Of a stretch of DNA of 64,000 nucleotides, positions 53,563 through 59,839 are shown in pieces. The notes under the pieces are model-generated. The model worked only from the letters and a program-made list of their open reading frames with translations, was not told the origin of the DNA and did not search any database. How positions within the stretch are numbered: the first letter of the stretch is position 1; each line of letters opens with the position of its first letter. The DNA lies in contig JAJDAF010000036.1 in assembly GCA_029261995.1 (NCBI GenBank), forward strand, positions 124,001 through 188,000, written 5' to 3'. A program made the position numbers and the translations under genes. The DNA is from Candidatus Zhuqueibacterota bacterium. Lineage in GTDB: Bacteria > Zhuqueibacterota > Zhuqueibacteria > Oceanimicrobiales > Oceanimicrobiaceae.

Positions 53563-54483
53563 TTACCAGAAGCTATAGGCCCAGCGGCTAAGACCAATTA
53601 TCACCAGAATGCTGCCTTCTTTTCTGGAAATAACCCAATCTGTGCGCATGAACACTAGCACGAGAGCCACCATCATGGCCAGAATCACAAGATTCATCCT
53701 GGCGCCTACATCCACACTCAGGTCGCTCAAAATGGAGGTAAGGCCCAGCACACCAAACAGGTTAAATATGTCGCTGCCGATGAGATTGCCTACAGAAATG
53801 CCATAGCGTTTTCGCAGGGCGGCCACCAACGAGGTCGCGAACTCCGGCGCTGAAGTTCCCGCTGCCACCACGGTCGCCCCAATGACCCACTCCGAAATTC
53901 CAAAGGCTGTAGCCAGGTTCACCGCAGAATTCACCATATAATGAGCCCCGCCGACCACCATGCCAAGTCCGGTTAGTAAAAGGACAGGATCTCGCCAATG
54001 TAATGTCCCGGCAGGTGTATCCGACTCAAGTGGTCGTTTGGCCAAACAAAGCCAGCCGATATAAAGAACCAGGAGGCCAAAGAGAACCACGCCCTCGATT
54101 CGGTTGAGTTGCAGATTCCATAGCAAACCCGTCAGCAAAAGTGCCCCGAATAGCAGAAAAAGGCCGTCCCGATGAACAACGGTCTTATTGGTTTTCAGCC
54201 TGTGGATTATTGCGGTACCGCCGAGAATAAATCCTAAATTGAAAATATTGGAACCGACGATATTCCCCACGGAAATGTCGCCCATGCCGCGCATGGCCGC
54301 CAGGATGGTTACCCCAAATTCCGGCGCCGAGGTGCCAAAGGCCACAACCGTCAAGCCGATAACCAATTCCGAAACCCCCAAACGTTGCGCAATCTTGGAC
54401 GCCGAATCGACCAGCCAGGCCGCACCTTTGCCAATTGCAACGATACACACCAGAATGATACCTATATCCTTAAGAATTTCCAT
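53563..54483 (-). CDS. CaCA-family Ca2+/Na+ antiporter (YrbG-like)
   Basis: 306 residues, about ten membrane segments in two inverted halves. The alpha-repeats are visible as VVAFGTSAPEFGVTILAAM with GNIVGSNIFNLG, and VVAAGTSAPEFATSLVAAL with GNLIGSDIFNLF; each contains the cation-binding G-T-S-A-P-E core. It exchanges Ca2+ for Na+ (or H+) across the inner membrane. It stands between a small membrane protein gene and two USP genes in the island. Confidence 0.92.
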   Translation of the reverse strand: MEILKDIGIILVCIVAIGKGAAWLVDSASKIAQRLGVSELVIGLTVVAFGTSAPEFGVTILAAMRGMGDISVGNIVGSNIFNLGFILGGTAIIHRLKTNKTVVHRDGLFLLFGALLLTGLLWNLQLNRIEGVVLFGLLVLYIGWLCLAKRPLESDTPAGTLHWRDPVLLLTGLGMVVGGAHYMVNSAVNLATAFGISEWVIGATVVAAGTSAPEFATSLVAALRKRYGISVGNLIGSDIFNLFGVLGLTSILSDLSVDVGARMNLVILAMMVALVLVFMRTDWVISRKEGSILVIIGLSRWAYSFW

Positions 54484-54743
54484 TCATCGTCTCAACGTTC
54501 TATTGAGAAACTGTCCTGACTCCTATTGCCTGGCACTTCCTGCTGGAATATGCCATTCAGAGAATTTCAGAAACGCGGCAACTTTCATCCAACCATAAGC
54601 CAATGCTCTGCACATCAAGATTCCACGACTTCACCCTATTCAAAGCAGAGGCAGGTTGTTTGTTCCTGAGTATCTTCGCCTGTCGGATTTCCCGCACAGT
54701 CGTGATGCTGTACAATGCAATGAACTTTGCGCAGGTTACTCCA

Positions 54744-54863
54744 TCAAAGGGTAAGCCATCCCAAAAGAATGACGCCAATAATCAGGACGCCAAATATCAA
54801 TAACACCCAGCGGCCGTCTGTCGCCTGTTTTCCCTGGTGGCTTTGAATTTCTTGTTTTGACAT
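54744..54863 (-). CDS. 39-residue single-pass membrane protein
   Basis: The frame begins MSKQEIQSHQGKQATDGRW and continues into one strongly hydrophobic helix (VLLIFGVLIIGVILLGWLTL), then stop. AAGGAGA sits 5 bases before the ATG at 54863. Such proteins often modulate a neighbouring transporter; here the candidate is the Ca2+/Na+ antiporter just downstream. No family recognised. Confidence 0.65.
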   Translation of the reverse strand: MSKQEIQSHQGKQATDGRWVLLIFGVLIIGVILLGWLTL

Positions 54864-54943
54864 TGTATTCTCCTTGAGTTAGTGAGGGTATCTTTCTCAA
54901 ATGCTAGTGCTGGCCAATGAAAACAGCATCAATGCAATGCCCG

Positions 54944-55189
54944 CTACAAGCGATCACGAACATCTGCCCAAAATTTATTCCATACTTCCTTGGCCGGAGT
55001 CCTAAACTTCACGTCTTGAATCATCGCCTTCAACTTTTTCAATTGCTGCCCTTCACGTTTACATTCATCAGAGGTACTGAGAAATCGTTCAAACTCACGC
55101 CGTTCATCTCTACTCAATTCGCTGTCTACTGCCTTCATCAGCAGAAATTGAAATCGCTTTCTTTGAGATGACGTTAGCTCGCTTTTCAC
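54944..55189 (-). CDS. Anti-sigma-factor-like protein
   Basis: 81 residues starting at GTG 55189 with AGGAG six bases upstream; the open frame to 55270 overlaps the preceding gene. The sequence (MKAVDSELSRDERREFERFL, then CKREGQQLKKLKAMIQ) resembles the helical core of ZAS-type anti-sigma domains, with a single Cys remaining instead of the HxxxCxxC site. No sigma factor gene is adjacent. An alternative is a small helical adaptor. The name is tentative. Confidence 0.55.
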   Translation of the reverse strand: MKSELTSSQRKRFQFLLMKAVDSELSRDERREFERFLSTSDECKREGQQLKKLKAMIQDVKFRTPAKEVWNKFWADVRDRL

Positions 55190-55208
55190 AAGAAACTCCT
55201 GAATATAT

Positions 55209-56339
55209 TCATTTATAGCGCAAAAGTGCGCCCACACCACCTTGTCGCATAAACCACACGTTGTGCACAATCGTCTCGACGCTTGCCCCGCTAAGCAGCG
55301 TTCGCCGAGCTATTTCTTCTTTTAGATTGACCTCATTTAGGCTGCCTTGCCCACAGTACTGGCACCGCTCACCAGTCGCTCCTACTCCAAGAAGGTCGCA
55401 ACTTTCACAACGCCAGCCAAGTGGGGCTTCATATTCCGTAGCAGCGATGAGCTGGTCGATTTTCCCTGAGTTCAAAGCTTCTACAGTCCGTTCTGTGCCC
55501 ATCACGCCCAGACCGTCGATAAGAAGCTCACGGCGCAAGGACATCAGTGTGTCGATATCCTCGGCCTGTTCGAAATCAGCGAAAGTCTCTAGGGTTTGAC
55601 GAAGGATTTGGTGTTCGTCGATGCGGGCATCCAGCCGGGTGAAATCCACAACCATCTCTTGCAACCATTTGGGAAGCTCCTTCTTTATCTGTGCCACCAT
55701 GACATCGTCTCCGGCCAAAATAAGATGCCCGACGCCATTGCGCTGCATCAAATCTGCGAGCGTCCTGATTTTCTGTTTGATGAACTTTTTTGTTTGATGC
55801 TTTTTCCAGTTTTGATAGTGCATCTGTGTCCATTCCCCTCGAAAACTTTTCTCGTCTTCTGGTTTCTCTATCTGTTGAATATCTTTGATACCGCCAAACT
55901 GGATTTCAAAGATTTTGGCTTTTTCGGAATCGGAAATCATGACCATGTAGTGGTGCGAGTTGTCTAGAAAATGCACCATTGGAAAGATATGCGGCACACT
56001 GTCGACCACAAAACGGTTCTCTAATGGCAGGGGAAATTGTAGCGTCAGAAAGAAGTCGTTATCGGGCTGCGACCGGCAAAAAAGCGCCACCCCGTTGCTC
56101 TGGCGCTCCAGACCTTGTTCCAAGTACCGGGCAATCTGTCTCCATGACTTCTGGAAACTCTTTTCCTTTTCTCCACTATCCGCAAATTCCTTTTGAAAGA
56201 AGATTAGCCTGTTTTTAAGAAAAGTGTCGTATTGGCGTTTGCCTGATTCCGTGCCTCGGGTGTTGAGATAGAGGCTGAGAAATGGAGTATCTGACGGCTC
56301 AACTGCCGCAAGCTCTCTGGTGCGTTTGTGTAAATTCAT
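55209..56339 (-). CDS. baeRF (bacterial eRF1-like) family protein with zinc ribbon
   Basis: 376 residues from the ATG at 56339 (GGGAGAGGA upstream). The opening TPFLSLYLNTRGTE, a middle region with the strand HYMVMISDSEKAKIFEI, a zinc ribbon (CESC...CQYC) and the end GGVGALLRY are the signature of bacterial relatives of archaeo-eukaryotic release factor 1 (baeRF/Vms1-like). Such proteins are predicted to release peptides from stalled ribosomes. Within the island it lies between two stress-protein genes, consistent with action on ribosomes under stress. A catalytic GGQ-like loop is not obvious to me. Confidence 0.8.
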   Translation of the reverse strand: MNLHKRTRELAAVEPSDTPFLSLYLNTRGTESGKRQYDTFLKNRLIFFQKEFADSGEKEKSFQKSWRQIARYLEQGLERQSNGVALFCRSQPDNDFFLTLQFPLPLENRFVVDSVPHIFPMVHFLDNSHHYMVMISDSEKAKIFEIQFGGIKDIQQIEKPEDEKSFRGEWTQMHYQNWKKHQTKKFIKQKIRTLADLMQRNGVGHLILAGDDVMVAQIKKELPKWLQEMVVDFTRLDARIDEHQILRQTLETFADFEQAEDIDTLMSLRRELLIDGLGVMGTERTVEALNSGKIDQLIAATEYEAPLGWRCESCDLLGVGATGERCQYCGQGSLNEVNLKEEIARRTLLSGASVETIVHNVWFMRQGGVGALLRYK

Positions 56340-56378
56340 GCTATCCTCTCCCAATGGATTAGTAGGTATATTTACAGC

Positions 56379-56834
56379 TTACGGCATTTTGAGTTCAGTG
56401 TCTTTCGTCTTGACAACCAGCACGGGACACGTGACTTTGCCGGTGACCTTCTCAGCCACGCTGCCTATGAGAATATGCTCAAGTCCAGTTCGGCCGTGGC
56501 TGCCCATGACAATTAGATCGATATTGTCATCTTGGGCTTTTTTGACGATCTCAACAAACGCCTTACCTTCACGGACGTCCGTCTCGACACTAGTACATTC
56601 TTCAACACGAAGAACTAAGGAGCTTAGTTGGCTCTCAACCTCATCTTCTAATCTTACCTGAATCTCCGGAGGCGTGTAGGACATCATATGCTGGTCGAAT
56701 GCGTGACTATGCTCAATCACATGCAATAGGCAAAGCCTGGAGTGGTGCGACCAGGCCAAAAACGTCGCATATTTCAGCGCTTGCTCAGAAGGCTCGGAAA
56801 AATCCACCGGGCACAAAATCTTGTCTATTTTCAT
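56379..56834 (-). CDS. Universal stress protein (UspA family), copy 3
   Basis: 151 residues from the ATG at 56834 (AGGAGA upstream; a TTG start at 56858 is unlikely). Starts MKIDKILCPVDFSEPSEQAL and has the ATP loop GSHGRTGLEHILIGSVAEKV and CPVLVVKTKDTELKMP. It is more diverged from the other two copies, carrying a Cys in strand 1 and a His-rich loop (VIEHSHAFDQHMMS). Its start lies within the end of the small membrane protein gene upstream. Confidence 0.92.
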   Translation of the reverse strand: MKIDKILCPVDFSEPSEQALKYATFLAWSHHSRLCLLHVIEHSHAFDQHMMSYTPPEIQVRLEDEVESQLSSLVLRVEECTSVETDVREGKAFVEIVKKAQDDNIDLIVMGSHGRTGLEHILIGSVAEKVTGKVTCPVLVVKTKDTELKMP

Positions 56835-57063
56835 GCTTGTTGGTCTCCTCTTTTGCAATTATGTTTGCTCCAGTTGAAACGCTGCAACAGTGAAGCGACT
56901 GCGTGTCATACTTCTTCACCCTCACAACAAGACCACGCCAAGATTGTAGAACTCCCTTCTTCAGTGTAATCATCAAAATCAAAGGCGCCAAAATCAGCAG
57001 CAGACCAGCAGCGCCGAGCAAGACGACTAACATGGCCTTCGCCTGTTTCAGTAGCGCATTCAT
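56785..57063 (-). CDS. Small membrane protein
   Basis: 92 residues. One long hydrophobic hairpin or helix near the N-terminus (AMLVVLLGAAGLLLILAPLI), then a basic cytoplasmic-type tail. It starts 9 bp after the PGPGW-like gene, with GAGAAAG upstream, which supports a real gene. The last 50 bp overlap the USP start, so the tail may be non-conserved. No family recognised. Confidence 0.55.
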   Translation of the reverse strand: MNALLKQAKAMLVVLLGAAGLLLILAPLILMITLKKGVLQSWRGLVVRVKKYDTQSLHCCSVSTGANIIAKEETNKHENRQDFVPGGFFRAF

Positions 57064-57072
57064 GATGCTTTC

Positions 57073-57327
57073 TCAACTTCGAGAATTGGAATGCTCATGG
57101 TTCTTGGCCTTCGCTTGTTCAGCTTTGGGAAAATCCGGCTTATCACGAGACCAATGCTCGCGTACCATACTGGTGACTCTTACGACCAATCTGTGATTCG
57201 ATCCAAGCAATGCCGAGCCAAGGACAATGAAAATGACTCCTGGCATCAGCGGCAAAAAGACTCCTGTCACGCCCACAAGCACTAGAATCATCCCCACGAT
57301 CTTTTTCGCAAATGACATCATTCTCAC
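57073..57327 (-). CDS. PGPGW-like small transmembrane protein
   Basis: 84 residues with two membrane segments joined by a tight turn (VLVGVTGVFLPLMPGVIFIV, then LGSALLG), resembling the putative transmembrane PGPGW/DUF454-type family. A basic region (NHRLVVRVTSMVREHWSR) follows. The GTG at 57327 overlaps the stop of the GreA-like gene as GTGA; an ATG at 57321 is an alternative. Function unknown. Confidence 0.7.
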   Translation of the reverse strand: MRMMSFAKKIVGMILVLVGVTGVFLPLMPGVIFIVLGSALLGSNHRLVVRVTSMVREHWSRDKPDFPKAEQAKAKNHEHSNSRS

Positions 57328-57638
57328 TCTGCAATTCTCAAGATTCTGTAACGCACCGTTCCCCTTGGAATCTCAGCATGAATTGATTCGCCAACCCTGC
57401 GACCCATGAGAGCCTTGCCTACTGGCGACCAGGAAGAGACTTCGTCGAATGTCACGCCCGGCCGTACCGTGGACACCACTCTTAATTCGTGCAGTTCTCC
57501 CGTTTCCAGATTCTCGATGGAGACCCAACTCCCGGCCGTTACTTTCACTTCAGATGATTCTTCCGCTGCTCTTTGAGTTCTCTTCTTGCGGTCCTCGAGT
57601 AGGGTGTTTTCGAAATACGCTGAATCTTCTGTATGCAT
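57324..57638 (-). CDS. GreA/GreB C-terminal domain protein
   Basis: 104 residues from the ATG at 57638 (GGAGG eight bases upstream). The second half is the FKBP-like GreA C-terminal domain: LHELRVVSTVRPG, then SSWSPVGKALMGRRVGESIH. The N-terminal coiled coil of true GreA, which reaches into the RNA polymerase channel, is shortened to a 30-residue Lys/Glu-rich region. It may therefore bind RNA polymerase like Rnk or other Gre-like regulators without cleavage activity. It overlaps the next gene by 4 bp. Confidence 0.85.
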   Translation of the reverse strand: MHTEDSAYFENTLLEDRKKRTQRAAEESSEVKVTAGSWVSIENLETGELHELRVVSTVRPGVTFDEVSSWSPVGKALMGRRVGESIHAEIPRGTVRYRILRIAE

Positions 57639-57658
57639 AGCAAAGCCTCCTGCCTTCT

Positions 57659-58018
57659 TCACAATTTGTTTTCGAGATTGTCGCTGAGGGTAAAGAACTC
57701 AAATCGAACCCCATCCTGCCCGACAATCGAATAGATATTCAAGATTTCGCAGCCGGTCAGCTTCTCCAATTGTTCCTGCAGCAAGGGCTTGACCTGTTCG
57801 AATTGTCGGGCCTTGCCTTCTTGAAGTAAGCGCCAGTGCTGTTCATTCTGCCCAAGCTCTTGTTCCGCGGGAGCAAGGCAGTTGTCTGCCCGGACAGTGA
57901 ACATGTTGCCTAAGAGATAGGTTGTCACTGAAGTGGCATGTTCGCCCAATTGCTCTCTTAGAAAACGCTCAAGGGCACGACTGATGTTGTCTTCCATTTC
58001 TGTTTTGAATCTACTCAT
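57659..58018 (-). CDS. Divergent DUF2294-like protein
   Basis: 119 residues from the ATG at 58018 (AGGAAG upstream). The plan matches the clear DUF2294 protein at 58307: helix, FLREQLGEHATSVTTYLLGN, LAPAEQELGQNEQHWRLLQE, and IYSIVGQDGVRFEFFTLSDN. Key positions are changed, so I call it a diverged paralogue. It leads the GreA-like, PGPGW and small membrane genes. DUF2294 function is not established. Confidence 0.7.
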   Translation of the reverse strand: MSRFKTEMEDNISRALERFLREQLGEHATSVTTYLLGNMFTVRADNCLAPAEQELGQNEQHWRLLQEGKARQFEQVKPLLQEQLEKLTGCEILNIYSIVGQDGVRFEFFTLSDNLENKL

Positions 58019-58059
58019 TTCGACTTCCTCGCTCAAAGCCTTGGATTTGACTCAAAACC

Positions 58060-58108
58060 AAAAAAGCCAGCACTCATCCTCTTTCATAAGGATTCTGAGT
58101 GCTGGCTT
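58060..58108 (-). terminator. Rho-independent terminator, minus strand (second of two)
   Basis: A perfect 13-bp stem (58064-58076 with 58096-58108) with a long loop, followed on the minus strand by a T-run (58065-58060). It lies between the two DUF2294-type genes. Confidence 0.8.
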
Positions 58109-58163
58109 GCGGTTTAGCTTACCTTCTCTATTCTAGAGAATATCTTCTATCCGGCCTGCCAAC

Positions 58164-58208
58164 AAAAAAACCAGCGTCAAGAAACAATCATTTCCCTAAC
58201 GCTGGTTT
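58164..58208 (-). terminator. Rho-independent terminator, minus strand (first of two)
   Basis: A 10-bp stem (58168-58177 with 58199-58208) followed on the minus strand by a T-run. With the next terminator it delimits a segment of about 60-100 nt that could be released as a small RNA. Confidence 0.75.
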
Positions 58209-58306
58209 ACACTTCAACGTGCCTCCCGGCCTGATAAGGTCGAGATGCTCTTTGATTTGTCCACCGACAATTACTGTTTATGAGTACGCTTACGTTTTGG
58301 AATTGT

Positions 58307-58678
58307 TCATTTTTTTAGTTCGCTCTCCAAATTCCTGTCCGACCCAAATATGAAAACCCTTTCCCCGGTACGGGTGCTTATATCTGTGTGGACAGTCGTA
58401 ACTTTCGTACCAGTATTTTCCTCAATGATTTGCACCAGAAGTCGCCTGGAACTTTCAATGAGCCGCATTCGCATCTGTTTGATGAGTTGAGCCCCACCTT
58501 CATCCTTGGCCAGCTTTTCCTCGGCTGGGGTTAACACCCCTCTAAGTCGAATGAGCACCATATCCTGAATGATAAATGTGCGAGCCTCTTTCGGCCCCCT
58601 GCCCAGATGTTCTTTTTCAAACTGGGTGATGGCGGCGCTAATATCCGCTTCTATTTGTCCTTTGGTTCTATTAGTCAT
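58307..58678 (-). CDS. DUF2294 family protein
   Basis: 123 residues. All family landmarks are present: ISAAITQFEKEHLGRGPKEA, then FIIQDMVLIRLRGVLTPAEE, KDEGGAQLIKQMR, and TVHTDISTRTGERVFIF. These are small cytoplasmic proteins without known biochemical activity. It begins the run of minus-strand genes that makes up the stress island, and it is followed by two terminators. A diverged paralogue is the next gene downstream. Confidence 0.88.
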   Translation of the reverse strand: MTNRTKGQIEADISAAITQFEKEHLGRGPKEARTFIIQDMVLIRLRGVLTPAEEKLAKDEGGAQLIKQMRMRLIESSRRLLVQIIEENTGTKVTTVHTDISTRTGERVFIFGSDRNLESELKK

Positions 58679-58871
58679 GGTTCAAAATGAGACGTCACGC
58701 CATGAGAATCAATAATCCTTTATTCATTGATTAGAGTCGGGAGGTTAATCCATTCCCTTCCCTAAAGACCGAGGGTTCTGTTTCTAGATCAAATATGTCC
58801 GATGCTATTGGACACGCTTGGGCAAGAACACCCGTTCAATGCCACATCGTCAATTGCAGAACATCCTAAGT

Positions 58872-59642
58872 TCACTCTTCCTCAAACACATCGTGCGCCT
58901 TGGCCAAATCTCTCGCTGCCGGCGTCACAATCGCTCCCGCGGGCACGATGATTTTTCGGCGCCCCATGATGGCCTTGCGCACGTCAAGCTCGGTGATCAA
59001 ACGCTTGCTGCGCACCGGCTGGGCTTTGGTATCCTTGCGCACGATGTAGACGAGGTCGCCGCTCTGCAGTCCGGCGCCATTTGCTTCATCAACGTCAAGA
59101 TGGAAATCGAGCACAAAAGTCTCGTCCACGCGAATCAGGACGTTGCCAAAGATGACGGTGCGCGGCTCAGAGCCCGGGTCGAGAGCATCCTTTTCCACGG
59201 GCGCCACGAACACGCGTTCGCGGTCACGCACTCCGTGTTCGGCTGCCTCGCGCGGGCTCATGTGGATGTGGCGTTGCGGAATAATGACGCCCTTCTCAAG
59301 CGTCAATTCCCCAGCCGGTCCAACCAGTTTGACTCCGGGTGTATTGGTCAGGTCACTGGAATAACGCACCGGCGGATCGAGCCCGAGCCGGTAGGCATCA
59401 GAGCGCGACAGCTCGACCTGAGTTTGCCCGCGCGTGGGTCCGACGACCCGCACACGGTCGATGCGCCCCTTCGGTCCGACCAGAGCCAGGACCTCATTGC
59501 TGGCATATTGCCCCTTCTGAGAGATGTCTTTTAGGATGGTAAGATGGTAGCCCTGGCCGTACAGCTTTTCCAGATCCGGCTGCGAAATGTGGATGTGGCG
59601 GTTGGAAACACCGACGGGGATGTTTTTTTTCGGATTCGACAT
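58872..59642 (-). CDS. pduL: Phosphate propanoyltransferase (PduL-type phosphotransacylase)
   Basis: 256 residues: two related beta-barrel halves with zinc-ligand motifs NRHIHIS (near residue 15) and QRHIHMS (near 123), and the CoA/phosphate region TFVLDFHLDVDEANG. It converts acyl-CoA plus phosphate to acyl-phosphate and CoA, recycling CoA inside bacterial microcompartments. Residues of about 215-256 form an extra tail (LDVRKAIMGRRKIIVPAGAI, then TPAARDLAKAHDVFEEE) like those found on several microcompartment-associated proteins. Two detached copies of exactly this tail occur at 47616 and 48323. The CoA-acylating aldehyde dehydrogenase gene precedes it. Confidence 0.92.
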   Translation of the reverse strand: MSNPKKNIPVGVSNRHIHISQPDLEKLYGQGYHLTILKDISQKGQYASNEVLALVGPKGRIDRVRVVGPTRGQTQVELSRSDAYRLGLDPPVRYSSDLTNTPGVKLVGPAGELTLEKGVIIPQRHIHMSPREAAEHGVRDRERVFVAPVEKDALDPGSEPRTVIFGNVLIRVDETFVLDFHLDVDEANGAGLQSGDLVYIVRKDTKAQPVRSKRLITELDVRKAIMGRRKIIVPAGAIVTPAARDLAKAHDVFEEE

Positions 59643-59674
59643 GAGCCGGCGTTAGTCGGTCGCTTGGGTTTTTT

Positions 59675-59795
59675 GCGGACAGAACTGCGAGAAAATAGCT
59701 GCCCAGATGGTGAAGATTGAAGATGGAGAATGGAAGATAGAGGATAGTAGATTGTGGATGGTAGATGAAAGATCCACCACTCTCCGCCCACTGTC
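59675..59795 (+). repeat. Dispersed heptad-type repeat, copy 3 (diverged)
   Basis: Begins GCGGACAGAACTGCGAGAAAA-like and passes into GATGGTGAAGAT, then many GGATAGT/GGATGGT/GAAGATG units ending with CCACCACTCTCCGCCCAC. Shares its plan with the repeats at 23591 and 25387 but has extra heptads. Confidence 0.5.
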
Positions 59796-59839
59796 AATGC
59801 GATTCATCATGTCTGAACTCAGACTGTTGTCTTGCGTTG

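Noticed and set aside
58818-59534. Long plus-strand open frame over pduL
   Set aside because: Antisense to PduL, which has both HIH motifs. The resemblance of its start to a frame at 47490-47738 is the antisense echo of the pduL-tail copies.
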